A DNA stretch of 64,000 nucleotides from Paenibacillus tianmuensis (GTDB lineage: Bacteria > Bacillota > Bacilli > Paenibacillales > NBRC-103111), in contig NZ_FMTT01000026.1 in assembly GCF_900100345.1 (NCBI RefSeq), forward strand, positions 17,400 to 81,399, given 5' to 3'. This document shows, in pieces, positions 1-8,695 of this stretch. A program made the position numbers and the translations under genes. How positions within the stretch are numbered: position 1 is the first letter of the stretch; every line of letters starts with the position of its first letter. The notes under the pieces were generated by a model. That model was not told the origin of the DNA. It worked only from the letters and a program-made list of their open reading frames with translations, and searched no databases.

Positions 1-1
1 T

Positions 2-82
2 GCTGCAGTGCTGGGCGCATCGCTAGTCCTATCGTTCTGCTTTCTTATAGCCAAAAGATGTATGAAGCGGATTCGATCATAA
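2..82 (+). CDS. C-terminal end of a membrane protein (partial)
   Basis: An open frame runs from the window edge to TAA at 80-82. Its last 26 residues are a hydrophobic stretch (AAVLGASLVLSFCFLIA) followed by a basic tail (KRCMKRIRS), as in a final transmembrane helix with a cytoplasmic end. The rest of the gene lies outside the window, so no family can be named. An alternative frame stays open to TAG at 91-93 but is less protein-like. This is inference from composition only. Confidence 0.35.
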   Translation, partial: AAVLGASLVLSFCFLIAKRCMKRIRS

Positions 83-91
83 GATACTACT

Positions 92-120
92 AGGAACCAA
101 CAGAAGCGTATCCGGTTCCT
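92..120 (+). terminator. Possible hairpin before the phosphorylase gene
   Basis: AGGAACC at 92-98 can pair with GGTTCCT at 114-120 around a 15-nt loop. The following bases are pyrimidine-rich (TCTGCTTCC) but there is no proper T run, so it is a weak terminator for the upstream membrane protein at best. Confidence 0.25.
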
Positions 121-166
121 TCTGCTTCCGAAGTCGAGGAGCCAAATTCAGGGTCGAGGTGAAACG

Positions 167-2731
167 ATGTATACGATGTTCCATCGAAGAGATTTGGCGC
201 TGCCGCCTGCCATCGGGCGATTGACCGAGCTTGCTTTCAATCTGTGGTTTAGCTGGAACGACGGGGCCAAGGAGCTGTTCGCGGCGATCGAGCCGAAGCT
301 GTGGGACCAGTTCCGGCACAATCCCGTGCGCTTGTTGACGGAAACGGATGCAGCCGTGCTGAAGGAACGCTCGGAGGACGAAGCCTTCCTGCAGCGGTAC
401 CGCGACGTCATGGCCGAGTGGGACGCGTACCGCGAGGCGGAAACGTGGTTTCAGAAGGAGTACCCGCAGCACACCCATCAGGCGATCGCTTATTTCTCGG
501 CGGAATTCGGCTTTCATGAATCGCTTCCGATATATTCGGGAGGGCTTGGCGTTCTGGCCGGGGACCACTGCAAATCGGCCAGCGACTTGGGTGTACCGCT
601 GGTCGGCATAGGATTGCTTTACAAGAAAGGTTACTTCGATCAAAAGCTTGATACGGAGGGCGGGCAGCTGGCCGAAAATATCGCCTACGACTTCAACAAG
701 CTGCCGATCGTTCCCGCCTACGTTCCGGTGCTGGAAGGCCAAGCGGCCGAAGGTCAAGGGGATGGCGCGCCTCCGCTGCGGGAATTGACTGTTGATGTGC
801 CGCTGGCTGACCGGACCGTCCACTTGAAGGTATGGCAGGTGCAGGTCGGCCGCGTGCCGGTCTATTTGCTCGATGCCGACTTGGAGGAAAACAGCCCCTG
901 GGACCGCGAGCTGACGGCTCAGCTGTACGGCGGGAACCAGGATATCCGGATTGCGCAGGAGGTGCTGCTCGGCGTCGGCGGCGTCAAAGCGCTGCGGGCG
1001 CTGGGGATTCCGACCGGCACGTTCCATATCAACGAAGGGCATGCCGCGTTTCTATCGTTCGAGCGAATCCGTGAGCAGTTGGACAAAGGCCTGCCGTTTC
1101 ACGTCGCGCTGGAGGTCATCCGCGCCAGCACCGTATTTACGACGCATACGCCGGTACCGGCCGGGCATGATGCGTTCCCGCTCCCGATGTTCGAATATTA
1201 TTTCAGCCGCCTGTTCGCCGATTATCCGTCCGTCCGGCGGGAATGGACCCGGCTTGGACTCGACGAACCGAAGCTGCTGTTCAACATGACTCACCTTGCC
1301 CTGAACACCTCCACGCTGCGCAACGGAGTCAGCAAGCTGCACGGCCACGTGTCGCGTGAGATGTTCCGGGCTTTCCACGGCGGCATCGACATCCCGGAGG
1401 TGCCGATCGGGCATGTGACCAACGGCGTCCACCTGAGCACATGGCTCGCCCCCGAGCTCAAGGAGCTGTTCGACCGCTTTTTACCGGGGACGTGGCTGAG
1501 CCATCAAGCCAACAAAGACGTATGGAAAACCGTCGATCTGGTGCCGGGCGAATCGCTCTGGTCCGTTCATATGGAGCTTAAGCAGCGGATGATCCGGCTC
1601 GCCCGCGCCAACCTGCGCGAGCAGCGGCGCCGCAACAGACCGGCGGACCGGATCGAGGAGGTCCGGGACTACTTGTCCCCCGACGCGCTGACCATCGGCT
1701 TCGCCCGGCGGTTCGCGACGTACAAGCGGGCCAATCTCATCTTCAACGATTTGGAGCGGCTGGACCTCTTGGTGAACGATCCGAACCGGCCCGTGCAGTT
1801 CGTCTTCGCGGGCAAGGCGCACCCGGCCGACCGCCCCGGACAAGAGCTGATCCGCGAAATCTACAGGGTGTCCGAGATGGACCGCTTCCGCGGAAAAATC
1901 GTGCTGCTCGAAAATTACGACATGAACATGGCGCGGCATCTGGTGCAGGGGGTGGACGTATGGCTCAACAACCCGCGGCGGCCGTATGAGGCGAGCGGCA
2001 CCAGCGGCCAAAAAGCCGCGATGAACGGCGTCATCAACTTCAGCGTGCTGGACGGCTGGTGGGAGGAAGGCTACGACGGCGCCAACGGCTGGAGCATCGA
2101 AGCAAGCGACGGGGCGGATGCCGGTACGCAGGAGCGCGAGAACACCGAAGCGATCTACCGTCTGCTCGAAACGGAGATCGTGCCGCTCTATTACAATCAA
2201 CGCCCGCTGCCGACCCAATGGATCGCCCGGATGAAGCGTTCGATCCGCACGCTCGCGCCGGTATATAATTCGGACCGGATGGTCATGGAGTACGTGAACG
2301 AATTTTACGTCCCCGCCTTGAAGCGGACGCAGCATTTCGTGGCCAACCGCTATGACGAAGCGACCAAAGTCGCCGATTACAAGAGGTTTATCCGGAAAAA
2401 CTGGCATCACGTCCGCGTCGCCGAGCTGAACGATCCCCTGGCTCATACGAACGCAACCTCTCCTAAGGAGGTCACGGCCACGGTGAAATTCGGATCGGTC
2501 TGGTATAAAGATACGGCGGTCGAGATTATCTATTACGAGGAAAAAGCGGGCCGCTGGGACCCGGTGATCGTGACGATGGAGCCCGTGCGCGAGCTCGGAG
2601 ACAATACCGTGCTGTACCGGGCGGTTCTTCCGCCCCATCTCCAGCACGGCCCCCATTACAGCGTTCGCGTGTATCCGGTGAGCGCGAACTTCGCCCGCCG
2701 CTTCGAATTGCCGCTGGTTACGACCTTTTAA
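167..2731 (+). CDS. glgP: Alpha-glucan (glycogen/maltodextrin) phosphorylase
   Basis: The 854-residue protein would cleave alpha-1,4-glucans with phosphate to release glucose-1-phosphate, using pyridoxal phosphate, in the cytoplasm. The N-terminal ~100 residues resemble the DUF3417 cap of the TIGR02094-type alpha-glucan phosphorylases. Further in are HINEGHAAF (about 285) and EASGTSGQKAAMNG, whose Lys616 is the expected PLP lysine, matching the family's EASGT-x-x-K pattern. The length fits this archaeal/bacterial subfamily (about 830-860) rather than the E. coli GlgP type. ATG at 167 follows GAGGTGA at 155-161. The gene appears monocistronic: it ends before a strong terminator, and no glycogen synthesis genes are adjacent. 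The long opposite-strand frames here are codon-usage shadows. Confidence 0.93.
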   Translation: MYTMFHRRDLALPPAIGRLTELAFNLWFSWNDGAKELFAAIEPKLWDQFRHNPVRLLTETDAAVLKERSEDEAFLQRYRDVMAEWDAYREAETWFQKEYPQHTHQAIAYFSAEFGFHESLPIYSGGLGVLAGDHCKSASDLGVPLVGIGLLYKKGYFDQKLDTEGGQLAENIAYDFNKLPIVPAYVPVLEGQAAEGQGDGAPPLRELTVDVPLADRTVHLKVWQVQVGRVPVYLLDADLEENSPWDRELTAQLYGGNQDIRIAQEVLLGVGGVKALRALGIPTGTFHINEGHAAFLSFERIREQLDKGLPFHVALEVIRASTVFTTHTPVPAGHDAFPLPMFEYYFSRLFADYPSVRREWTRLGLDEPKLLFNMTHLALNTSTLRNGVSKLHGHVSREMFRAFHGGIDIPEVPIGHVTNGVHLSTWLAPELKELFDRFLPGTWLSHQANKDVWKTVDLVPGESLWSVHMELKQRMIRLARANLREQRRRNRPADRIEEVRDYLSPDALTIGFARRFATYKRANLIFNDLERLDLLVNDPNRPVQFVFAGKAHPADRPGQELIREIYRVSEMDRFRGKIVLLENYDMNMARHLVQGVDVWLNNPRRPYEASGTSGQKAAMNGVINFSVLDGWWEEGYDGANGWSIEASDGADAGTQERENTEAIYRLLETEIVPLYYNQRPLPTQWIARMKRSIRTLAPVYNSDRMVMEYVNEFYVPALKRTQHFVANRYDEATKVADYKRFIRKNWHHVRVAELNDPLAHTNATSPKEVTATVKFGSVWYKDTAVEIIYYEEKAGRWDPVIVTMEPVRELGDNTVLYRAVLPPHLQHGPHYSVRVYPVSANFARRFELPLVTTF

Positions 2732-2856
2732 CGGAACGTCGGGTCGAGTCTCGATCCAGCCTTTGTTCCGGGCGAGGCGCAACGGCGCACCGCGTCCGGA
2801 GATCGAACCGATACGCCGGACATTTCTCCCACCGCCAATCACTTGCCGCCAATCAT

Positions 2857-2889
2857 CCCGCTCCCGCGAGCGGGATTTTCTTTGTTTCC
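2857..2889 (+). terminator. Rho-independent terminator of glgP
   Basis: CCCGCTC (2857-2863), loop CCGC, then GAGCGGG (2868-2874), followed by ATTTTCTTTGTTT. It lies 126 bp after the phosphorylase stop. The rest of the 2732-3108 gap shows no convincing gene. Confidence 0.85.
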
Positions 2890-3108
2890 ACATCAAAAAG
2901 CAAACTCCGGACGGAAAACAGCATTTGGAAGCAACAAACAGTCCGGGCGCCGCAGCGTCAGGAGGACAGGCTCGCGCGTGCAAAGCCGGTAACGCGCTGG
3001 AACAAACTTGAGCCCGGGCTTCCGGCATTGTGTTATTTTACATTATTGATTATTATGGATGTAAACGGTAATGAAGTTTCAGAAAATCATACCGTGTGGT
3101 GATAACTG

Positions 3109-3792
3109 ATGAATTGGACCTTGGCCTTGGCAAACGAAACGGTTGTGTTCCCCAGAAGCTGTAGTCTCATCGTCGTAGGCGAAACCAAAGAGGGCTCGCC
3201 CTTTTGCTACGAGGACAACTTTACGCTTCTCAAGGCTTCCGCGGAGGAACTGACGGTCACGCTCGATGCCGCGTCGATCCATCCGCTGGAGAAGCTGCAT
3301 CATGTATGCTTTATTGAATTTTCTTTCCGCGAGCAGGGCATTCTGTATTATGCTTTGGTGGATCTGCTGCATTTGGAAACGAAGCGCAATGTATGCACGT
3401 TAACCTTAACCGCGCCGCTGGAGCTCAAGCAGTCGCAGAAAAGGCGCTATCCGCGTATTGCTCTGCCTACCCGTACGCCGGTTACCTCCCGGATCGTCGG
3501 GGTACGGGAGCAACTATCGTATCAGAACGTGGCGTTCACGGGACAAATTCTGGATTTGTCCAGCGGAGGGATGGCGTTTATGACGTCGACCCGCGTGTTT
3601 TGCCCGCTCGAATTGGAATTATCTTTTGTTCTTCCCGGCATTGCCCAGAAAATTACGGTCTATGGGGAAATCGTGCGCGTGGCCCATTTCAGCAACGATG
3701 CTTACCGGGTAGCCGTGCAGTTCCATCGTGTTCCGGACAGCATTGCCACGCTTATGGAGGAGTATTGCTCCGCTTCGGGAGCCGACAGCTGA
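3109..3792 (+). CDS. PilZ-domain protein, probable c-di-GMP effector
   Basis: This 227-residue protein carries a C-terminal PilZ domain with both c-di-GMP-binding signatures: RRYPR (RxxxR, about residue 111) and DLSSGG (D/N-x-S-x-x-G, about residue 150). The N-terminal ~100 residues are mainly beta-strand-like and resemble the YcgR-type N-terminal barrel, though more weakly. PilZ proteins of this layout usually bind c-di-GMP and change motility or envelope functions through a protein partner; the partner cannot be told from the sequence. It precedes nadK by 31 bp on the same strand, so the two may be co-transcribed. No flagellar genes are adjacent. Confidence 0.85.
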   Translation: MNWTLALANETVVFPRSCSLIVVGETKEGSPFCYEDNFTLLKASAEELTVTLDAASIHPLEKLHHVCFIEFSFREQGILYYALVDLLHLETKRNVCTLTLTAPLELKQSQKRRYPRIALPTRTPVTSRIVGVREQLSYQNVAFTGQILDLSSGGMAFMTSTRVFCPLELELSFVLPGIAQKITVYGEIVRVAHFSNDAYRVAVQFHRVPDSIATLMEEYCSASGADS

Positions 3793-3823
3793 CGAAAGCG
3801 GATAGTTATAGGAGGATAACCGG

Positions 3824-4636
3824 TTGAAATACAATGTGATACACCGCGGCGATGACATCTCCATCCAATTGATGCACAGGTTTCACGAATTGATCCGTCA
3901 GTACGGGCTCATTCACGAAGAAGCGTCCCCTGATATCGTACTGTCCATTGGCGGCGACGGGACGCTGCTGAATGCGTTTCATCAATACAAGGACCAACTC
4001 GATCACATTGCATTTACCGGGATTCACACGGGGAGACTCGGTTTTTTTGCCGACTGGAAGCCGGATGAAGTCGAGCTGCTTGCCCAACTGATGGGCGAGA
4101 GCGCCAATCAAAACGACCTGCGCGCCGTCAAATATCCTTTGGTCGAGATCCAGATCACGACTCCCCAAGGGATCGAAACGGAGCTTGCGCTGAACGAATT
4201 TACGCTGAAAGGCGTCGACGCCACGCTGGTTGCCCAACTGCATATTAACAACGAGCTGCTTGAGACGTTCCGCGGCGACGGCATCTGCATCTCCACGCCG
4301 TCGGGAAGCACCGCCTACAACAAAAGCTTGGGCGGCGCCATCGTGCATCCGTCGCTCGACGCCATTCAGATTGCGGAGATCGCTTCGATCAACAATCGCG
4401 TATACCGTACGCTCGGTTCGCCGATCTTGCTGCCGAAGCATCATCACTGCGACATTTACCCGCGCGCGAACCAAAATATTTTGCTGTCGCTCGATCACTT
4501 GTACATGCAGCGCAACGATATCATCTCGATCCGCAGCCTGGTCGCCGCCGGCAAAAAGGTCAAGTTCGCCCGCTTCCGCCCGTTTCCGTTCTGGAGCCGC
4601 GTACGCGAAGCGTTCATCGGCTATGACATGGTCTGA
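3824..4636 (+). CDS. nadK: NAD kinase
   Basis: Phosphorylates NAD to NADP in the cytoplasm. The 270-residue protein has the diagnostic GGDGT motif (SIGGDGTLLNAF, about residue 46), the conserved NE motif (LNEFTLKG, about residue 126) and the glycine/serine-rich segment DGICISTPSGSTAYN (about 153-167). The length is typical of Bacillus-type NAD kinases. The start is TTG at 3824, preceded by AGGAGGA at 3810-3816 with optimal spacing. It follows the PilZ gene by 31 bp and converges on yutD with a shared terminator between them. The presence of zwf elsewhere in the window fits NADPH metabolism but implies no linkage. Confidence 0.95.
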   Translation: MKYNVIHRGDDISIQLMHRFHELIRQYGLIHEEASPDIVLSIGGDGTLLNAFHQYKDQLDHIAFTGIHTGRLGFFADWKPDEVELLAQLMGESANQNDLRAVKYPLVEIQITTPQGIETELALNEFTLKGVDATLVAQLHINNELLETFRGDGICISTPSGSTAYNKSLGGAIVHPSLDAIQIAEIASINNRVYRTLGSPILLPKHHHCDIYPRANQNILLSLDHLYMQRNDIISIRSLVAAGKKVKFARFRPFPFWSRVREAFIGYDMV

Positions 4637-4655
4637 TCGCGCTGCCATTGGGCGC

Positions 4656-4715
4656 AAAAAGACCCGGTGCCCGTCCTTCCCGCACTTTCGCAGGGAGACG
4701 GAGCATCGGGTCTTT
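4656..4715. terminator. Bidirectional terminator between nadK and yutD
   Basis: AAAAAGACCCGGTGC (4656-4670) pairs with GCATCGGGTCTTT (4703-4715); A-rich and T-rich flanks lie on both sides. It sits between convergent genes and can serve both. Confidence 0.8.
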
Positions 4716-4723
4716 ATTTGTCG

Positions 4724-5422
4724 TTACGCTTCCACGCGAGACGATTCGGACTTGGGCTTCGGCGGATTCTGGGAGGGCTGTCCGCTTTTCGGCTTGGACG
4801 CATGCCCCTGCTGCCTGTTCTGGCCTTGATGTCGGCCCCCTGGTCTTCCCTCGCCCTGCCGCCCAGAACCGTGCTGCGATTTGGACTGGTTTTGGCCGCC
4901 AGACTGCTGGCCCTGCCCGTGGCGGGGACCGTACGTCTTGCCAGACGGGTTGTACCGTTGATGCTGCTGCGACGGCGTGCGGGGGGCCGCAGCAGCGGCC
5001 GTGTCCTCATGCTGGTGCACGGAGACTTCGGCCGTTACAGCGGGCTGCGGGCTCGGCCTGTCGCCTTGTTCCGCCCCTGCGCCTGCCTCGGCTGCCGGTT
5101 TATCCTCGTAGAAATCCCCCGGCGCTCCGGTCGGTTCCATTCCGCTCTTGTTCGGCACCTTCTCAATGATGAAATAGGCGCAGCCAAAATTGCAGTATTC
5201 GTTCAAATAATCCTGAAGCGTGGAGATCATGCTGTCCTTCGTCGCTTTCGGATGGTTGTCCTTAAAAAATCCGCGCAGGCGGAGCTGGCTGTAGCCCCAA
5301 TCGCCCACAATATAATCGTACCGCTCCAGCACCTCGCTATACCGGTCGCGGAACGCCTCGAAACGCCAGCCATTCTTATGATCAACGACCACTTCGTACG
5401 TTTTGCCCGCAATATGAATCAC
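4724..5422 (-). CDS. yutD: YutD-family protein with long disordered tail
   Basis: The first ~95 residues match the YutD family (DUF1027): short, acidic/aromatic, with the conserved DYIVGDWGYSQLRLRGFF and YLNEYCNFGCAYFIIE segments. The function of YutD is not firmly established. The remaining ~135 residues are low-complexity, rich in Gln, Gly, Ser, Pro and Lys (for example GQGQQSGGQNQSKSQHGSG), unlike the compact B. subtilis protein, and are probably disordered. Start is GTG at 5422 after GGAGGTGATACG. lipA lies 17 bp upstream on the same strand, and the yutD/lipA adjacency resembles the B. subtilis yut cluster, suggesting co-transcription. Confidence 0.85.
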   Translation of the reverse strand: MIHIAGKTYEVVVDHKNGWRFEAFRDRYSEVLERYDYIVGDWGYSQLRLRGFFKDNHPKATKDSMISTLQDYLNEYCNFGCAYFIIEKVPNKSGMEPTGAPGDFYEDKPAAEAGAGAEQGDRPSPQPAVTAEVSVHQHEDTAAAAAPRTPSQQHQRYNPSGKTYGPRHGQGQQSGGQNQSKSQHGSGRQGEGRPGGRHQGQNRQQGHASKPKSGQPSQNPPKPKSESSRVEA

Positions 5423-5439
5423 CGTATCACCTCCGAATT

Positions 5440-6315
5440 CTACGACTGCTTTGCCGATTGGACCTGTTCATGCGCATGATACGAGCTGCGAACGAGCGGA
5501 CCGGACTCCACGTGACTGAACCCGCGTTTCAAGCCCTCCTGCTTCAGCTCTGCGAATTGCTCCGGCGTGTAGTACTTGGATACCGGCAAATGCTTGAGTG
5601 AAGGCTGCAAGTATTGACCGATCGTCATGATGGAACAATCGACGGCGCGCAAGTCGTCCATTGTCTGTAAAATTTCATCCCACGTCTCTCCGACGCCGAG
5701 CATGATGCTCGATTTTGTCGGGATCGAAGGGGCAACCCGTTTGGAGCGCGCAAGCAGTTCCAGTGAACGGCGGTATTTGGCCTTGGCCCGCACCTTGTCG
5801 GACAGCCGCTCCACCGTTTCCACGTTGTGGTTCAAAATATCGGGCTTCGCTTCAAGCACGGTGCGAAGCGCTTCCTCGTCCCCTTGAAAATCGGGAATGA
5901 GCACCTCGACTCCGGCCAGCGGCAGACGCCCCCGGATCGCCCGGATCGTCGCGGCGAACACCGAAGCCCCGCCGTCCTTCAGGTCGTCCCGCGCGACGGA
6001 AGTGACGACGACATGGCGCAGGCCCATCTGCTCCGACGCCTCCGCGACGCGCTCCGGCTCCTGCAGATCCAGCTCCGTCGGCATCCCGGTATTGACAGCG
6101 CAGAATCGGCACGCCCGCGTACAGATATCGCCCAAAATCATAAAGGTGGCGGTCCGGGCCGCCCAGCATTCATGGATGTTCGGGCATTTCGCTTCCTCGC
6201 ATACCGTGTGCAGCGTTTTACCGCGCATCATGTTTTTCAGCTCTTTGTAGTTGTCTCCCGTCGTCAACTTGATTTTCAGCCAATCGGGCTTGCGTTCTAT
6301 TTGATGAGTCGCCAT
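5440..6315 (-). CDS. lipA: Lipoyl synthase
   Basis: A radical SAM enzyme that inserts two sulfurs into protein-bound octanoyl groups to make lipoyl cofactor. Both iron-sulfur motifs are visible: the auxiliary cluster [12 protein letters not shown] (C-x4-C-x5-C, about residues 42-53) and the radical SAM cluster CTRACRFC (C-x3-C-x2-C, about 68-75). ATG at 6315 ([10 protein letters not shown]) is preferred over the longer frame starting at 6339 because AGGAG lies 7 bases upstream. It is upstream of yutD in the same direction and divergent from larB. In B. subtilis lipA neighbours lytH; here the lar genes intervene. Confidence 0.96.
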   Translation of the reverse strand: MATHQIERKPDWLKIKLTTGDNYKELKNMMRGKTLHTVCEEAKCPNIHECWAARTATFMILGDICTRACRFCAVNTGMPTELDLQEPERVAEASEQMGLRHVVVTSVARDDLKDGGASVFAATIRAIRGRLPLAGVEVLIPDFQGDEEALRTVLEAKPDILNHNVETVERLSDKVRAKAKYRRSLELLARSKRVAPSIPTKSSIMLGVGETWDEILQTMDDLRAVDCSIMTIGQYLQPSLKHLPVSKYYTPEQFAELKQEGLKRGFSHVESGPLVRSSYHAHEQVQSAKQS

Positions 6316-6471
6316 GAATGCACTCCTGTTCCGCAACAAGCTTTTCTTGCGCTTGGATTTGAAGCTATTATATCACGAATAGGCCAACAATCCACTTTCG
6401 AAATTACTTTGGGATTGGAAATATGGTACACTGAGGAAAGGGTTTGGCAGCGGGAGGTTCGAACATTTACG

Positions 6472-7422
6472 ATGATGAACATCGACAACATACTTAAGCT
6501 GGTACAATCCGGCGATCTGGACATCGCCGAAGCCAAACGGCTGCTGGAGGAAGGACTGTCCGGGGATCATACCGCCCCGGCCGGCCGCCCGGAATCGGCC
6601 GCACAGGCCAGAAGAACGCCGGAGCAGCCGGCGATCGATAAAAACGTACAAGACTCCAAAGAAGATGCCGGGCAGCAATCAGCCGGGGAAACGCCGATGC
6701 GCCGCAAGGCTGCCTTCCTGTCGCTTTCGGAAGACGCCGTTGACGACAGTCTCGGCTACGCGCAGCTTGATCTGAGCCGTCCGGCACGGACCGGCTTTCC
6801 CGAGGTCATCTACGGGGAAAGCAAATCGGCGGAGCAAATCGCCGCGATCTTCGAGCGGCTGGCCGCCCATACGGACCGCGTGCTGGCGACGCGCGTCGAC
6901 GCGGAGAAAGCCGCCTATGTCGCAGAGCGCATCCCGGGGGTGAAGCATCACCCCGAGGCGCGGGCGCTGACTTGGCTGCGAAGCGGCGAAGCCGTGCCGG
7001 ACGGCGGCAGCTACATCGCCGTCGTCTGCGCGGGCACGTCGGACGTGCCGGTGGCGGAGGAAGCCGTCGTGACGGCCGAGTGCCTGGGCTCCCGCGTGGA
7101 GCGCGTCTACGATGTCGGCGTGGCCGGTATTCACCGGCTGTTCCGCCGGCTGCCGGTCATCCGCGGAGCGAGCGCGGTTGTGGTCGTCGCCGGGATGGAA
7201 GGGGCGCTCGCCAGCGTCTTGGGCGGCCTGGTGGCCGTGCCGGTCATTGCGGTGCCGACGAGCGTCGGCTACGGCGCCAGCTTTCAAGGCGTCGCCGCGC
7301 TGTTATCCATGCTCAACGCCTGTGCGCCCGGCATTTCCGTCGTGAACATCGACAACGGCTTCGGCGCCGGATATAACGCCGCACTAATCCACCAAAACGG
7401 GACAAAGAGGGATGAAACGTGA
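6472..7422 (+). CDS. larB: Nickel-pincer cofactor synthesis protein LarB
   Basis: LarB carboxylates the pyridinium ring of nicotinic acid adenine dinucleotide and cleaves it, the first step to the nickel-pincer nucleotide of lactate racemase-type enzymes. The C-terminal ~220 residues carry the PurE-like AIR-carboxylase fold, with Gly-rich runs such as AGTSDVPVAEEAVVTAE, VVVAGMEGALASVLGGL and PTSVGYGASF. The N-terminal ~100 residues (SGDLDIAEAKRLLEEG then a Pro/Ala/Gln-rich linker) match the short helical start of LarB plus a spacer. ATG at 6472 follows GGGAGG by a rather long 14 bases; ATG 6475 is equally possible. The stop overlaps the larC1 start (GTGA). Confidence 0.92.
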   Translation: MMNIDNILKLVQSGDLDIAEAKRLLEEGLSGDHTAPAGRPESAAQARRTPEQPAIDKNVQDSKEDAGQQSAGETPMRRKAAFLSLSEDAVDDSLGYAQLDLSRPARTGFPEVIYGESKSAEQIAAIFERLAAHTDRVLATRVDAEKAAYVAERIPGVKHHPEARALTWLRSGEAVPDGGSYIAVVCAGTSDVPVAEEAVVTAECLGSRVERVYDVGVAGIHRLFRRLPVIRGASAVVVVAGMEGALASVLGGLVAVPVIAVPTSVGYGASFQGVAALLSMLNACAPGISVVNIDNGFGAGYNAALIHQNGTKRDET

Positions 7423-8561
7423 AAATCTTGTATTTGGACTGCTTCTCCGGAATCAGCGGCGATATGACGCTGGGCGCGCTTGTCGACGCCGGCGCGGACC
7501 GTCACTATATCGAAGAAGAGCTTCGCAAAATTCAGATCGAGCCGTTCACGCTGGAATGGAGACGCGTGAACAAGCGCGGCATATCCGCGCTGAAGCTTGA
7601 CGTCATTCTTGATCCGCATACGCCGCCGGCTCACCATCGCCATTACTCGGAAATCGTGGAGATGATTCATCGTGTCGGTTTCAACGAGCGCGTCGTCAAG
7701 CTGAGCCTCGCGATTTTCGAGAAGATCGGGGTAGCGGAAGCGAAAATACATAACATCCCGATCGACCGCGTTCATTTTCACGAAGTAGGCGCAATTGATT
7801 CGATCGTCGATGTGATCGGGGTAGCCTTGGCCATCGATTCGCTGGAGATCGAGAAAATCTTGTCCTCCGCCGTACCGCTCGGCTCCGGCACGGTGCATTG
7901 CGATCATGGCATTTATCCGGTGCCGGCCCCGGCTACCCTGGAAATGATGAAAGGGCTGCCTATCGCGCCGACCTCGTACTCTCTGGAGATGACGACGCCA
8001 ACAGGCGCGGGCATTGTCTCCGGACTCGTCGACGAATTCGCCAAGGGCCTCCCGCCGATGATCGTGGAGTCGATTGGCTACGGGGCCGGAACGCGCGATT
8101 TGCCGAACCAGCCTAACGTGCTGCGCGTCGTTGTCGGACAGGCCGATCCCTATATGAACAAGTGGCAGGTGCACCACGAAGAGTTTTCGCACGAACACGT
8201 TCACGGACATCATCAGCCGGAACACCATCATCACGGACACTCGCACGAGCACGGCCACGGGCACCATCATCATGAGCACCCGCATGAACGCAACCATGGG
8301 CACCATCATCATGAGCACCCGCATGAACACAACCACGAGCACCATCATCATGAGCATTCGCACGAACACGGCCATGAGCACCATCATCACGGGCATTCGC
8401 ATGAACACGGCCATGAGCACCATCATCATGAGCATTCGCATGAGCATGAACGCGGGCACGAAAAACATAGCCACGGCGATCATTCGCACGATGAGAAGCA
8501 TCCTCACGTGCACCACAAGCATGACAACGACGGTCCGCACCATACTTCCATTCGGCAATAG
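7419..8561 (+). CDS. larC1: Nickel insertion protein LarC, N-terminal part (LarC1), His-rich tail
   Basis: LarC inserts nickel into the bis-thiocarboxylate pyridinium nucleotide in a CTP-dependent step. This 380-residue polypeptide is the N-terminal half: it begins MKILYLDCFSGISGDM, the family signature, and includes HFHEVGAIDSIVDVIG, GSGTVHCDHGIYPVPAPAT and TTPTGAG. From about residue 250 it becomes an extreme His-rich tail built from 13-residue repeats. Start is GTG 7419 overlapping the larB stop, with AAAGAGGG upstream, implying translational coupling. In Lactiplantibacillus, LarC2 is joined to LarC1 by a programmed frameshift; here LarC1 simply stops and the LarC2 domain is encoded on the opposite strand. 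Confidence 0.92.
   Translation: MKILYLDCFSGISGDMTLGALVDAGADRHYIEEELRKIQIEPFTLEWRRVNKRGISALKLDVILDPHTPPAHHRHYSEIVEMIHRVGFNERVVKLSLAIFEKIGVAEAKIHNIPIDRVHFHEVGAIDSIVDVIGVALAIDSLEIEKILSSAVPLGSGTVHCDHGIYPVPAPATLEMMKGLPIAPTSYSLEMTTPTGAGIVSGLVDEFAKGLPPMIVESIGYGAGTRDLPNQPNVLRVVVGQADPYMNKWQVHHEEFSHEHVHGHHQPEHHHHGHSHEHGHGHHHHEHPHERNHGHHHHEHPHEHNHEHHHHEHSHEHGHEHHHHGHSHEHGHEHHHHEHSHEHERGHEKHSHGDHSHDEKHPHVHHKHDNDGPHHTSIRQ
8223..8462 (+). repeat. Six tandem 39-nt repeats coding the LarC1 His-rich tail
   Basis: Units start at 8223, 8262, 8301, 8340, 8379 and 8418, each 39 nt (the last 45). Each encodes HHHH(E/G)H(S/P)HE(H/R)(G/N)H(E/G). Copies differ mainly at third positions and in Ser/Pro, Gly/Asn and Glu/Gly choices. 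The array is in frame and likely length-variable among strains by slippage or unequal exchange. Probably nickel binding or storage, by analogy with other His-rich nickel proteins. Confidence 0.9.
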
Positions 8562-8569
8562 TTACAACG

Positions 8570-8602
8570 AGCGGCTTTTCCTCCGGGAAAAGGCCGCTTT
8601 TT
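8570..8602 (+). terminator. Terminator of larB-larC1
   Basis: AGCGGCTTTTCC (8570-8581) pairs with GGAAAAGGCCGCT (with one bulge), followed by a T run ending near 8602, just after the larC1 stop. Confidence 0.85.
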
Positions 8603-8629
8603 CGTTCTCTGCTTCACTACGGCAGAACG

Positions 8630-8691
8630 GCCAACGGACGGCTTCCCCCGGCACATGCGTAAGGTCTGCTTTGGGAAACCCGTCCGTTGGC
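8630..8691. terminator. Long hairpin between convergent larC1 and larC2
   Basis: GCCAACGGACGG (8630-8641) pairs perfectly with CCGTCCGTTGGC (8680-8691); the inner bases CTTCCC and GGGAAA can extend the stem. The larC2 stop is only 4 bp away. TTGTTT follows on the plus side; there is no T run on the minus side. Possibly a bidirectional terminator or RNA-end stabiliser. Confidence 0.55.
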
Positions 8692-8695
8692 TTGT

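Noticed and set aside
1481..3028. 515-residue open frame opposite glgP
   Set aside because: It mirrors the high-GC codon pattern of glgP, has no ribosome site or domain, and crosses the glgP terminator.
8223..8462. Regularly spaced 39-nt repeats as a possible CRISPR array
   Set aside because: Units are contiguous, in frame and code for His-rich residues; there are no variable spacers and no cas genes.
7284..8558. Antisense frame opposite larC1 with Met/Val repeats
   Set aside because: It is the complement of the His-codon repeats; its low-complexity product reflects the repeat array only.
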